Shown: positions 8,824-17,454, counted from the stretch's first letter. The stretch: 64,000 bases of DNA from Pseudomonas sp. 14P_8.1_Bac3 (GCF_025466085.1 NZ_JANLOD010000014.1:31027-95026); one strand, 5' to 3'. The notes: generated by a model not told the origin, from the sequence alone. Translations and numbers: made by a program.

Positions 8824-9359
8824 TGTTCATTGTCAATCAATCAAAACGCATACCCACTCCCACAGGACCAGCGAATATTCTGAAATTCCTGCTGCTCGGC
8901 GCGGCCCTGCTGCTGAGCGCCTGCGCCAGCCAGGCGCCGCTGCCTGAACACTCCCCTAACATGCCCCTGCCGCAACAACTGCACATCCAGCGCCTGCTCG
9001 ACGGCCAGCGTCAGGACTGGGTGCTGGTGATTGCGCGGGAAGGTCCGGGCATTCGCTGGTCGATGATGGACCTGCTAGGCATTCCCCAGGCACGGCAGAA
9101 ACTGATCGACGGCCAATGGCAGGCCGACGGTCTGCTGCCGCCCAATCCGGAAGCCCGCGCGTTGTTCGCCGCACTGATGTTCGCGCTGACGCCCAGGGAC
9201 GAGCTGACCGGCAACTACCCCGAGGCCTGGCAGCATGGCGCGCAACGCTCCCTGCCGGCGCATTGGGACGTTCGTTACGCACAACCGCTGAGCTTTGAAT
9301 TGAAATTGCCGCAAGGCCCGACGTATCAGGTCACGCCCCTGACCGGTGAGACGCCATGA
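8823..9359 (+). CDS. DUF3261 outer-membrane lipoprotein of the APE cluster
   Basis: The 178-residue protein has a lipoprotein signal: a hydrophobic run LLLGAALLLSAC with the lipobox Cys at residue 34. The mature part (GIRWSMMDLLGIPQARQKL, DGLLPPNPEARALF) fits the DUF3261 family that accompanies APE ketosynthases. Its role is unknown; anchorage of the pigment in the outer membrane is one guess. The first 20 residues before the hydrophobic run are unusually long and polar, and the DNA there includes CTCCCACAGGACCAGCG, which faintly resembles one REP flank. The start overlaps the methyltransferase stop by one base and the end overlaps the ketosynthase by four. Confidence 0.8.
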   Translation: MFIVNQSKRIPTPTGPANILKFLLLGAALLLSACASQAPLPEHSPNMPLPQQLHIQRLLDGQRQDWVLVIAREGPGIRWSMMDLLGIPQARQKLIDGQWQADGLLPPNPEARALFAALMFALTPRDELTGNYPEAWQHGAQRSLPAHWDVRYAQPLSFELKLPQGPTYQVTPLTGETP

Positions 9360-10552
9360 CCGCCTACCTCAACGCCCTCGGGCTGATCTGCGCCCTGGGC
9401 CGCGGCACACGGGAAGTGGCGCGCAACCTGTTTGCCGGCGATTGCTCCGGCATGCGCAGCGAGGCCGGCTGGGTGCCGGAACGTTCGTTGCCGGTGGCCG
9501 CCGTGCGCGGCGACCTGGCGTCGATCCCGGCGGAGCTGGCAACGCAAAGCAGCCGCAACAACCAACTGCTGCTGGAAGCGGCGCTGCAAATCCGCAGCGA
9601 CATCGATCAAGCAATCCACACCTACGGGCGCGACCGCATTGGCGTGATCCTCGGCACCAGCACCTCGGGCATCGACGAAGCCAGTCGCGGGCTGGCCCAT
9701 TACATCCGCGAGCAGCAGTTCCCCGCCGATTACGACTACCAGCAACAGGAGCTCGGCGCGCCGGCGAATTTCCTCGCCGACTGGCTGCAACTGAGCGGCC
9801 CGGCCTACGTGATTTCCACCGCTTGCACCTCCAGCGCCCGGGCGCTGATGAGTGCCCAGCGCCTGCTGGACCTGGGCCTGTGCGACGCGGTGCTGTGCGG
9901 TGGCGTCGACAGTTTGTGCAAGCTGACCCTCAACGGGTTCTCGGCGCTGGAAGCGGTTTCCGAGCAACGCTGCAACCCGTTCTCGGTGAACCGCAACGGC
10001 ATCAACATCGGCGAAGCGGCGGTGCTGTTTCTGATGACCAAACATGCCGGTGACAAGCGGTCGATTGCCCTCCTCGGCAGTGGCGCCAGCTCTGATGCGC
10101 ACCACATTTCAGCCCCAGAACCGAGCGGCCGCGGCGCCCTGCAAGCGATGCGCAAAGCCTTGAGCCGCGCAAACCTGCAAGCCGGACAGATCGGTTACCT
10201 GAACCTGCATGGCACCGCTACCCAACACAATGACGCCATGGAAAGCCTGGCGGTGACGACGCTGTTTCCGGCCGGCGTGCCGTGTTCATCGACCAAACCC
10301 ATGACCGGCCACACCCTTGGCGCGGCCGGCGCGCTGGAAGCGGCGTTCTGCTGGCTGAGCCTGAGCGCCGACAACCACGAACAGTCGTTGCCGCCCCACG
10401 TCTGGGATGGCCAGCCAGACCCCGATCTGCCGTCCCTGAAATGGGTGACCGCAACCGATCGCCTGGCGTCCATTGCACCGCGCTACCTGATGAGCAATTC
10501 CTTCGCTTTCGGTGGCAATAACGTCAGCCTGATTATCGGAGACGCCCCATGA
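9356..10552 (+). CDS. Beta-ketoacyl-ACP synthase (APE ketosynthase, ApeO-like position)
   Basis: This 398-residue thiolase-fold ketosynthase keeps the full catalytic triad: Cys157 in STACTSS, the first His in NLHGTATQHND, and the second in MTGHTLGAAGALE. It should therefore be catalytically competent for decarboxylative Claisen condensation on ACP. It is the first of a four-gene ketosynthase-dehydratase-ketoreductase-ketosynthase block, the order known for the distal end of characterised APE clusters (ApeO-P-Q-R). It probably needs a chain-length-factor partner encoded outside the window (known for ApeO with ApeC). Both junctions overlap by ATGA. Confidence 0.88.
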   Translation: MTAYLNALGLICALGRGTREVARNLFAGDCSGMRSEAGWVPERSLPVAAVRGDLASIPAELATQSSRNNQLLLEAALQIRSDIDQAIHTYGRDRIGVILGTSTSGIDEASRGLAHYIREQQFPADYDYQQQELGAPANFLADWLQLSGPAYVISTACTSSARALMSAQRLLDLGLCDAVLCGGVDSLCKLTLNGFSALEAVSEQRCNPFSVNRNGINIGEAAVLFLMTKHAGDKRSIALLGSGASSDAHHISAPEPSGRGALQAMRKALSRANLQAGQIGYLNLHGTATQHNDAMESLAVTTLFPAGVPCSSTKPMTGHTLGAAGALEAAFCWLSLSADNHEQSLPPHVWDGQPDPDLPSLKWVTATDRLASIAPRYLMSNSFAFGGNNVSLIIGDAP

Positions 10553-11016
10553 TTGACTGGCCGCTCGCCGAACTGCTGCCGCACGCTGGCGACATGATCC
10601 TCATCGATCAGATCATCGCGTTCGACGACGAGCAGATTCACACCCGTCTCACCGTCAAGCCCGACGGCCTGTTCAGTCGTCCCGACGGCAGCCTGCCGGC
10701 GTGGGTCGGCATCGAACTGATGGCCCAGAGCGTGGCCGCTTACGCCGGCTGCCATGCGCGCCAGCGGGGTGATGCGGTGGAGTTGGGCTTCCTGCTGGGC
10801 ACGCGTAAATTCGAATGCAACGTCGAACATTTCCCCGCCGGCACCGAGTTGACCATCCACGGGATCCGCTCGCTGGAAGACGACAACGGCATGGGCGTGT
10901 TCGAATGCCACATCAACGCCCCCGGCATTCACGCCACCGCACGGCTGAACGTGTTCCGCCCGCCTCAGGCGACTCAATATCTTCATGAAAACCCTGCACA
11001 AGGAACCTCGCCATGA
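10549..11016 (+). CDS. Hot-dog 3-hydroxyacyl-ACP dehydratase (ApeP-like)
   Basis: The 155-residue product resembles the FabZ/FabA-like dehydratase of APE clusters: LPHAGDMILIDQIIAFDD at the start, then the central helix ELMAQSVAAYAGCHARQRG and the strand ELGFLLGTRKFEC. It should remove water from the 3-hydroxyacyl-ACP to form each double bond of the polyene. In characterised systems ApeP works as a heterodimer with ApeI, which would be encoded left of this window. ATGA overlaps on both sides indicate coupled translation with the ketosynthase and the ketoreductase. Confidence 0.85.
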   Translation: MIDWPLAELLPHAGDMILIDQIIAFDDEQIHTRLTVKPDGLFSRPDGSLPAWVGIELMAQSVAAYAGCHARQRGDAVELGFLLGTRKFECNVEHFPAGTELTIHGIRSLEDDNGMGVFECHINAPGIHATARLNVFRPPQATQYLHENPAQGTSP

Positions 11017-11741
11017 CTGAATCCGTACTGGTCACCGGTTCCAGCCGTGGCATCGGCCGTGCCATCGCCTTGCGCCTGGCCCTGGCCGGGCACGACATCG
11101 TGCTCCATTGCCGCAGCGGTCTGGCCGACGCCGAGGCGGTGAAGGGCGAAATCGAAGCCCTGGGCCGCCACGCACGCATCCTGCAATTCGACGTGTCCGA
11201 CCGCGCCAGCTGCAAAGCCATTCTCGAAGCCGACGTGGAAAACCACGGCGCCTATTACGGCGTGGTGCTCAACGCGGGCCTGACGCGTGACGGTGCTTTT
11301 CCGGCGCTGAGCGAGGATGATTGGGACGTGGTGATGCGCACCAACCTCGACGGTTTCTACAACGTGCTGCACCCGGTGATGATGCCGATGATCCGTCGGC
11401 GCGCGGCCGGGCGCATCGTGTGTATCACCTCGGTATCCGGTTTGATCGGCAATCGAGGGCAGGTCAACTACAGCGCGTCCAAGGCCGGTTTGATCGGCGC
11501 GGCGAAAGCGTTGGCGATCGAACTGGGCAAGCGCAAAATCACCGTCAACTGTGTCGCACCCGGCTTGATCGACACAGCCATGCTTGACGAAAACGTGCCG
11601 GTGGAAGAACTGATGAAAATGATTCCCGCACAGCGCATGGGCACCCCGGAAGAGGTGGCCGGCGCGGTGAATTTCCTGATGTCGGCGGAAGCGTCGTACA
11701 TCACCCGGCAGGTTCTGGCCGTCAACGGAGGCCTGTGCTGA
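11013..11741 (+). CDS. 3-oxoacyl-ACP reductase (FabG-like, ApeQ-like)
   Basis: This 242-residue short-chain dehydrogenase has the NADPH-binding motif TGSSRGIG (residues 8-15), the NAG motif in VVLNAGLTRDG, and the catalytic Tyr153 and Lys157 in YSASKAG, with a Ser in ITSVSGL completing the tetrad. It reduces 3-ketoacyl-ACP to 3-hydroxyacyl-ACP during polyene elongation. Its place between the dehydratase and the second ketosynthase is that of ApeQ. The TGA shares a base with the following ATG at 11741. Confidence 0.9.
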   Translation: MTESVLVTGSSRGIGRAIALRLALAGHDIVLHCRSGLADAEAVKGEIEALGRHARILQFDVSDRASCKAILEADVENHGAYYGVVLNAGLTRDGAFPALSEDDWDVVMRTNLDGFYNVLHPVMMPMIRRRAAGRIVCITSVSGLIGNRGQVNYSASKAGLIGAAKALAIELGKRKITVNCVAPGLIDTAMLDENVPVEELMKMIPAQRMGTPEEVAGAVNFLMSAEASYITRQVLAVNGGLC

Positions 11742-12967
11742 TGAAGCGCGTCGTCGTCACCGGCATGGCCGGCATCACCTCGCTGGGCAGCGACTGGGAC
11801 ACCATCGCCGCCAACTTTGCGGCCAACCGCAGCGGCATCCGCCGGATGGACGAGTGGGATCGTTTCACTGAACTCAACACGCGCCTGGCCGGGCCGATCG
11901 ATGATTTCAGAGTGCCGAGTCACTGGACCCGCAAGCAACTGCGCAGCATGGGACGCGTTTCGCGCTTGGCCGTCGGCGCGGCGGAACAGGCACTGGCCGA
12001 CGCCGGTTTGCTCGGTGACGAATCGATCAAGGACGGGCGCATGGGCGTCGCCTGCGGTTCCTCCACGGGCAGCACCGACGAGATCAAGGCGTTCGGCAAC
12101 ATGTTGCTCAATTCCGTGGCCGAGGGCCTGAACGCCAACTCCTACGTGCGCATGATGCCGCACACCACGGCGGCGAATATCAGCATCTTCTTCGGCCTCA
12201 CCGGCCGACTGATCCCCACCTCCAGCGCCTGCACCAGCGGCAGCCAGGGCATCGGTTATGCCTACGAGTCGATCAAGTTCGGCCGTCTGCCGTTGATGCT
12301 TGCTGGCGGTGCCGAAGAACTGTGCCCCACCGAAGCCATGGTCTTCGACGCGCTTTACGCCACCAGCCTGAAAAATGACGCACCGCAAACGTCCCCGCGC
12401 CCCTACGACAGCGGTCGCGATGGCCTGGTGATCGGAGAAGGCGGCGGCATGCTGGTGCTCGAAGAATTGGAGCACGCCCTGGCGCGCGGCGCGCACATCC
12501 ATGCCGAACTCGTCGGTTTCGGCAGCAACGCCGACGGCCAGCACACCACGCGCCCGGAACAGGCAACGATGCGCCGGGCCATGGAACTGGCCCTGGAAGA
12601 CGCCGGTTTACAGCCCTCGGACATCGGCTACGTCAATGGCCACGGCACCGCCACCGAACAGGGCGACATCGCCGAAACCCTGGCGACCAGCAGCCTGTTC
12701 GGTGAGCACATGCCGATCAGTTCGCAGAAGAGTTTCCTCGGCCACACCCTCGGCGCATGCGGGGCGCTGGAGTCGTGGTTCAGCATCGAAATGATGAACC
12801 GGGATTTGTATGCGCACACCTTGAACCTCGATGAGGTTGATCCGAACTGCGGCAAGCTCGATTACCTGCGCGGCGAGTTTCGGCAGATGAAGAATCAGTT
12901 TGTGATGAATAACAACTTTGCGTTTGGCGGGGTGAATACGTCGTTGATCTTCAAGCGCTGGGCGTAA
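11741..12967 (+). CDS. Beta-ketoacyl-ACP synthase II-like (ApeR-like), last gene of the APE operon
   Basis: The 408-residue protein starts RVVVTGMAGITSLG, as in FabF-type enzymes, and carries Cys164 in SSACTSGSQ plus both catalytic His residues in NGHGTATEQGD and SFLGHTLGACG. It is an intact condensing enzyme. ATG 11741 (TGATG overlap with the reductase) was preferred over the CTG/GTG codons six bases upstream. In known APE systems the terminal ketosynthase is a homodimer distinct from the chain-elongating pair. No clear rho-independent terminator follows; the 3' end overlaps an antisense toxin relic. Confidence 0.88.
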   Translation: MKRVVVTGMAGITSLGSDWDTIAANFAANRSGIRRMDEWDRFTELNTRLAGPIDDFRVPSHWTRKQLRSMGRVSRLAVGAAEQALADAGLLGDESIKDGRMGVACGSSTGSTDEIKAFGNMLLNSVAEGLNANSYVRMMPHTTAANISIFFGLTGRLIPTSSACTSGSQGIGYAYESIKFGRLPLMLAGGAEELCPTEAMVFDALYATSLKNDAPQTSPRPYDSGRDGLVIGEGGGMLVLEELEHALARGAHIHAELVGFGSNADGQHTTRPEQATMRRAMELALEDAGLQPSDIGYVNGHGTATEQGDIAETLATSSLFGEHMPISSQKSFLGHTLGACGALESWFSIEMMNRDLYAHTLNLDEVDPNCGKLDYLRGEFRQMKNQFVMNNNFAFGGVNTSLIFKRWA

Positions 12968-13302
12968 CGCCAGAAACGACAAAGGGCGCTGCGTACTGCG
13001 ATTTTGATTGCGTAGAATTCGTCTGTTTCAAGTTGTGATACGACATAAACACGCTTTCCCTGACGGTCTCGACTTTTGATGAGGTCGAGTCTGGAAAGGC
13101 TTACTGTCGCAACCATGTCGCATTTTGCCCAGCAGGTCGGACTCGCCCCGTGAAGGTGACTGCGCAGTTCAAGATGGTGATCGAGTAAACGATCCGGAGC
13201 GGTCGTGCTCAGTGGCACGACCGTTACCAAGTTGGTCCTGTGTTTACGTATCACGACAACTGGCCTGACCGAATGGAACGCCAATACGCTTCGCAAAACC
13301 AC
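12895..13302 (-). pseudogene. PemK/MazF-family toxin relic
   Basis: On the minus strand the frame encodes RPVVVIRKHRTNLVTVVPL, then CWAKCDMVATVSLSRLD and KRVYVVSQLETDEFYAIKI, a strong match to the PemK/MazF growth-inhibitor family (mRNA interferases). The gene looks broken. The frame opens only at a GTG just before VRPVVV, preceded at once by two TAG codons, so the first 20 to 30 residues of the fold are missing. Another frame upstream reads CEAYWRSIR, which would join RPVVV after a small indel. At the 3' end the natural stop seems lost, and the frame runs antisense into the ketosynthase gene. No antitoxin gene is visible next to it. Confidence 0.65.
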
Positions 13303-13518
13303 GAGCTACTAAACCCGATCACTGGGAGCCAGTGACACGAACCAAGTTACCGACGGCCCTAAAAGCGCACAAGCCGGCGGATTCTGGCGTAGTCGTAGGC
13401 GCTGCCGCAAGGTGTTGTAGCCTTCCGGAATGCGTCTTAGGAAACGTCCCACAAGACCTATTGGAAGAATGCAAAACCTGTAGGAGCCGGCTTGCTGGCT
13501 CCTACAGGTTTGTGTCGG
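12968..13518. other. Gene-poor junction between APE cluster and LysR/MFS pair
   Basis: This 551-base gap contains the minus-strand toxin relic (to 13302), then about 170 bases with no recognisable gene, then a perfect REP-type hairpin at 13474-13511. An open plus-strand frame at 13332-13529 has no recognisable domain and runs through the hairpin, so it is not called as a gene. Confidence 0.6.
13474..13511. repeat. Single REP hairpin, perfect 15-base arms
   Basis: AAACCTGTAGGAGCC (13474-13488) and GGCTCCTACAGGTTT (13497-13511) are exact reverse complements around an 8-base loop. The core belongs to the GTAGGAGCCGGCTTGCTGGC variant of the local REP family. It lies 8 bases beyond the stop of the LysR gene and could also act as its transcript end. 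Confidence 0.85.
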
Positions 13519-14421
13519 TCATGACTTGAGGGGTTCGACCTTGCGGGTCAGCAGGTCGACGAAGGCCTTGGCCATGGGGGACTTTTGATCCTTTCGCTGC
13601 ACCAGCCACACGGCCGAAACGGCTTCGGGATCGAGTAAAGGCCGATAGACCACACCATCAATGCGCATCCGCTGATACGACGCGGGCAACACCGACACGC
13701 CCAACCCCGCCGCCACCAATCCGATAATCGTCATGGCCTCGCCCGCCTCTTGCGCGAAGTGCGGGCTGAAGCCGGCATCCCGCGCGAGGCTGAGCAACTG
13801 CGCATACAAACCGCTGCCATAGCTGCGTGGGAAAAATACGAACGGCTCGAGTGCCAGGGCTGACAGAAACAATCCCTCCTCGCTGTCCTGCACCAGCGGA
13901 TGCTTGGAACTGAGCACCGCCACCAATGGCTCGCGCATCAGCTCGACCACACTGAGCGAGTCCGGCAACCCCAACGGCCGCATGATCCCGACTTCGATCG
14001 ACTCATCGACCAATGCATCGGCCACTTGGGTACTGCTCATTTCCCGCAGGTTCAAATGCACGGCGGGGAAGCGCTGACGAAACGAAAAAATCGCCTGGGG
14101 AATGGTCGAGTTGAACGGTGCCGATGACGTGAAACCAATCTTCAGTTCCCCCAGTTCCCCCAACTGCGCCCGACGCGCCACATCGGCGGCTTTATCGACC
14201 TGCGCCAGCACCAATCGCGCCTCTTCCAGAAACAGACGACCGGCCTCGCTCAGCTCGACCCGACGATTGGTACGTTCGAACAACCGCGCGCCGACCTCCT
14301 GCTCCAGCGCCTGAATCTGCTGACTCAACGGCGGTTGCGAGATGCCCAGCACCTGTGCGGCGCGGCCGAAGTGCAGTTCTTCGGCAACGGCAATGAAGTA
14401 GCGCAGGTGTCGCAATTCCAT
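13519..14421 (-). CDS. LysR-family transcriptional regulator
   Basis: The 300-residue protein has the LysR N-terminal winged helix-turn-helix (ELRHLRYFIAVAEELHFGRA, SQPPLSQQIQALEQEVGARL) and a two-lobed effector-binding domain from about residue 90 (LKIGFTSSAPFN, then AAGLGVSVLPAS). ATG 14421 gives the canonical MELRHLRYF start; the frame could extend seven codons upstream but that part is not conserved. It is divergent from the MFS transporter with 73 bases between starts, the usual arrangement for a LysR protein controlling its neighbour. The effector is unknown. Confidence 0.9.
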   Translation of the reverse strand: MELRHLRYFIAVAEELHFGRAAQVLGISQPPLSQQIQALEQEVGARLFERTNRRVELSEAGRLFLEEARLVLAQVDKAADVARRAQLGELGELKIGFTSSAPFNSTIPQAIFSFRQRFPAVHLNLREMSSTQVADALVDESIEVGIMRPLGLPDSLSVVELMREPLVAVLSSKHPLVQDSEEGLFLSALALEPFVFFPRSYGSGLYAQLLSLARDAGFSPHFAQEAGEAMTIIGLVAAGLGVSVLPASYQRMRIDGVVYRPLLDPEAVSAVWLVQRKDQKSPMAKAFVDLLTRKVEPLKS

Positions 14422-14494
14422 GAAAACTCCATTAGGTCGCAAAACCTCTTAAACAGGTCGAACAATATATTGGATTGAATCATTAGCCAGCTAT

Positions 14495-15817
14495 ATGCTT
14501 TTTTCATTGCCTGACCGGCTGCCTGCCCCGAGGTCTGAAGTGAAAACTGCTGTCGCCCCACTCGCCCATGAAGTTCCGCCCGCCGCGCTGGACGATGCCG
14601 TCGCCGAGTTCAAGGAAATCTACATCGAAAAAGGCACGCCGATGTTCATGCGCACGGTGCTGGCCCTGTTCTGCGGCGGCTTCGCCACTTTCGCGCTGCT
14701 GTACTGCGTACAACCGATGATGCCGCTGCTGTCCCACGAATATTCGATCAACGCGGCACAAAGCAGCCTGATTCTGTCGGTCGCTACCGGGATGCTTGCC
14801 ATCGGCCTGCTGATCACCGGTCCCATCTCCGACCGGGTCGGGCGTAAACCGGTGATGGTCGCGGCGCTGTTCGCCGCGGCGCTGTGCACCATCGCCAGTT
14901 CGATGATGCCAAGCTGGCACGGCGTGCTGGTGATGCGCTCGCTGATCGGCTTGTCGTTGAGCGGCCTGGCGGCGGTCGCCATGACCTACCTGAGTGAAGA
15001 AATCCATCCGCAACACATCGGTCTGGCGATGGGCCTGTACATCGGCGGCAATGCGATTGGCGGGATGAGCGGACGCTTGATCACCGGCGTGTTGATCGAC
15101 TTCGTCAGCTGGCACACGGCGATGCTGGTGATCGGCGGCCTGGCGCTGATCGCGGCGGCGGTGTTCTGGAAAATCCTCCCTGAATCGCGCAACTTCCGCG
15201 CCCGCTCGCTGCATCCGCGCAGCCTGCTCGACGGCTTCACCCTGCACTTTCGCGACGCCGGTTTGCCGCTATTGTTCCTCGAAGCGTTCGTGTTGATGGG
15301 CGCGTTCGTCACGCTGTTCAACTACATCGGCTATCGCCTGCTCGCCGAGCCGTATCACCTGGACCAGACCTTCGTCGGCTTGCTGTCGGTGGTGTACCTG
15401 TCGGGCATCTACAGCTCGGCGAAAATCGGTGCACTGGCGGACAAGCTCGGTCGCCGCCAAGTGCTCTGGGCCACCATCGTGCTGATGCTCGCCGGCCTCG
15501 CCCTGACCCTGCTCACGTCGCTGCCGGTGGTGATCATCGGCATGCTGATTTTCACCTTCGGCTTCTTCGGCGCGCACTCGGTGGCCAGCAGCTGGATCGG
15601 CCGCCGCGCCACCAAAGCCAAGGGCCAGGCGTCGTCGCTGTACCTGTTTAGCTATTACGCCGGGTCCAGCGTTGCCGGGACGGCGGGCGGCGTGTTCTGG
15701 CACCTTGGCGGGTGGAACGGGATCGGGTTGTTTATCGGTACGTTGCTGGTGGTGGCATTGCTGATCGCGTTGAAACTGGCGAAGTTGCCGCCGTTGCCGG
15801 GAACCACGCAACTGTAG
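14495..15817 (+). CDS. MFS transporter, YnfM-like
   Basis: This 440-residue major facilitator has about 12 membrane helices after a 50-residue polar N-terminus. The signature GPISDRVGRKPVM lies in the loop between helices 2 and 3, and the echo GALADKLGRRQVLW in the loop between helices 8 and 9. It resembles the YnfM/AraJ-like drug:proton antiporters usually paired with a divergent LysR gene. The substrate cannot be told. Its final Leu codon and TAG stop (15812-15817) are the first six bases of a REP pair. Confidence 0.88.
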   Translation: MLFSLPDRLPAPRSEVKTAVAPLAHEVPPAALDDAVAEFKEIYIEKGTPMFMRTVLALFCGGFATFALLYCVQPMMPLLSHEYSINAAQSSLILSVATGMLAIGLLITGPISDRVGRKPVMVAALFAAALCTIASSMMPSWHGVLVMRSLIGLSLSGLAAVAMTYLSEEIHPQHIGLAMGLYIGGNAIGGMSGRLITGVLIDFVSWHTAMLVIGGLALIAAAVFWKILPESRNFRARSLHPRSLLDGFTLHFRDAGLPLLFLEAFVLMGAFVTLFNYIGYRLLAEPYHLDQTFVGLLSVVYLSGIYSSAKIGALADKLGRRQVLWATIVLMLAGLALTLLTSLPVVIIGMLIFTFGFFGAHSVASSWIGRRATKAKGQASSLYLFSYYAGSSVAGTAGGVFWHLGGWNGIGLFIGTLLVVALLIALKLAKLPPLPGTTQL

Positions 15818-15913
15818 GCGCGAGCTTGCTCGCGAAAAACATTCGGGCAACGCGATCATCCAGACGGCACGCGCAATCGTTGACGTGTTTCGCGAGCAAG
15901 CGCGCTCCTACAG
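15812..15913. repeat. Inverted REP pair between convergent genes, supplying both stop codons
   Basis: The element begins CTGTAGGCGCGAGCTTGCTC and ends in the inverse GCGAGCAAGCGCGCTCCTACAG. The left CTGTAG encodes the last Leu and stop of the MFS gene; the right CTACAG, read on the minus strand, encodes the last Leu and stop of gspM. The boundaries of the pair therefore coincide exactly with the ends of both genes. Confidence 0.88.
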
Positions 15914-16357
15914 AGGTGGCGCGGAGGCCCTGAGTACCACCCGCGCCTCAAGCACCGAATCGCGCTTTTCCAGGGTCAGCGATTGCAGGGTTGCGCCGTC
16001 ACGCTCGGTGCGGTCCAGCCATTGCAGCAGCGTCTTCGCGTCGCCGCTGAGGGTCAGGCGCAGCAGGTCGTTGTCGGCGTCCATCCGGTGCAGTTCGAGG
16101 CCTGCCGCTGTGGCGCTTTCGCTGAGGCGCAGTGACATGGGCTGATCGCTATCAACCGGAACCGGACTGCGGGGTTGCGCGTGTTGCAGCTGCGCCGCGA
16201 GGATCACCTGCTGCTGATACCGACGCTCGGAGCCCTCCAGACCCTGGCGAGTCGGTTGCCAGACCAGGCTGAACGCCGCGACGATCAATAGAAATGCGCC
16301 CATGACCAGCAACAGGCGTTGCTCGCGCACGGACAGGCGTTGCCAGGCAGCTTTCAT
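15908..16357 (-). CDS. gspM: Type II secretion system protein M
   Basis: The 149-residue protein has one membrane helix near the N-terminus (LLLVMGAFLLIVAAFSLVW), preceded by a short cytoplasmic part with WQRLSVREQRLL, and a small periplasmic ferredoxin-like domain. This is the layout of GspM/XcpZ, which pairs with GspL in the inner-membrane platform. It is the last gene of the secretion operon, overlapping gspL by 4 bases. Its stop codon TAG is part of the REP pair that follows. No gspN or prepilin peptidase gene is seen downstream, so processing must rely on an enzyme encoded elsewhere (PilD). Confidence 0.85.
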   Translation of the reverse strand: MKAAWQRLSVREQRLLLVMGAFLLIVAAFSLVWQPTRQGLEGSERRYQQQVILAAQLQHAQPRSPVPVDSDQPMSLRLSESATAAGLELHRMDADNDLLRLTLSGDAKTLLQWLDRTERDGATLQSLTLEKRDSVLEARVVLRASAPPL

Positions 16358-17454
16358 AGGTTGTGCTCCACCGTCAGCGTCGCCTGTACGCGGTTTTGCT
16401 CCCGACTCGAACTGTCGAGTCTCACCGGCACACCTTGCTGGCGTCCGCGCTCACGCAGTTGCTCCAGCTCGGCGAAACTATTGGCGGTCAGCTGGATTCT
16501 CCAACCGTCGCCCGCCCGAAATTCAATACGCCGGACCTCGACATGGCTTGCGCCAATGACCTGCTCGATCAGGCTCACCAAACCGGCGATGCGCGTCGTC
16601 TCCGGTTCAGCGGTGCGGCTGTGCAGCGCGTTGAGTTGCGTCGCCAGATCAACGATGCGGGTCTGATCAGGGTAAAGCGTTTTGAACCGCTGTTCGTTCT
16701 GGCTATAAAGCCGACCGGTTTCACTCTCGAGAAACTGCAGCCGCGCCGCGCTGGCGCCCCAGGTCAGCAGCAACAGTGTCAGCAGCGCCAGACCCGCGTG
16801 GCGCCAGGGCAGATGTTTGCCGCGCGGGGCGAAGGCGCCTTGCAGCAGGTTGATGGCTTGCGAGTGGCGAAGGCACTGTTCGACATCGACCGCTTCGTGA
16901 CGCTCGTCGATCCAGCGGGTATCCGCGGGCAAGACGCGTCTGAGCGCGGTCAGCCCGTCATCCTGCAGCGCTACGCGGGCCGGCATTGCGCCGCCGACCA
17001 GCCATCGACCGAACCAGCGGACCACCAGCGGTTCAGCCCCAGGCAACATGTCCGCATCGACAACGACCGAACGGACCTCAATGCCCACCTCGGCCAACCG
17101 CTCCAGCAGGCCGGCGAATCGTTGTCGCTCAATCACCATCACCGGATAACGCCCGTCGCGGTCGCGAGCACCAACGCTCAGGTGCAGGTTTTCCAGCGTG
17201 TCACCCAGTTGATCTTCCACGGCAAACGCAATGGCTTGCAGGCTGGGTTGGCGCCTTGAAGGCCACGGATCACTGCGCACCCAACTGCACATTTCCATCG
17301 GTAACAACAGATCGATCGTTTGCCCGCTGAGCATTTTCTCAGCCTGGTCCAGCGTTATGAGCTGGCGCTGTCCGGTCGATGACCACACGCAGCAGGGCCA
17401 ATCGTTCGACGCGGTGGCCAGGCCGTCGGCGGTGAGGTAAAGCCAGCTGTTCAT
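16354..17454 (-). CDS. gspL: Type II secretion system protein L
   Basis: The 366-residue product has the GspL/XcpY layout: an actin-like cytoplasmic domain (about residues 1-220) with LLLPMEMCSWVRSDPWPSRR early, one membrane helix (AGLALLTLLLLTWGASAA, about 227-245), and a periplasmic ferredoxin-like domain to the end. GspL binds the GspE ATPase on the cytoplasmic side and GspM in the periplasm. ATG 17454 overlaps the gspK stop (ATGA), and its end overlaps gspM. Confidence 0.88.
   Translation of the reverse strand: MNSWLYLTADGLATASNDWPCCVWSSTGQRQLITLDQAEKMLSGQTIDLLLPMEMCSWVRSDPWPSRRQPSLQAIAFAVEDQLGDTLENLHLSVGARDRDGRYPVMVIERQRFAGLLERLAEVGIEVRSVVVDADMLPGAEPLVVRWFGRWLVGGAMPARVALQDDGLTALRRVLPADTRWIDERHEAVDVEQCLRHSQAINLLQGAFAPRGKHLPWRHAGLALLTLLLLTWGASAARLQFLESETGRLYSQNEQRFKTLYPDQTRIVDLATQLNALHSRTAEPETTRIAGLVSLIEQVIGASHVEVRRIEFRAGDGWRIQLTANSFAELEQLRERGRQQGVPVRLDSSSREQNRVQATLTVEHNL

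Noticed and set aside
8850..8880. REP-like CTCCCACAGG in the 5' part of the DUF3261 lipoprotein gene
   Set aside because: The match is about ten bases with no inverted partner, so chance is likely; noted only in the gene entry.
13332..13529. Small plus-strand frame next to the LysR gene
   Set aside because: It has no domain, runs through a REP hairpin and ends in the LysR gene; nothing supports translation.
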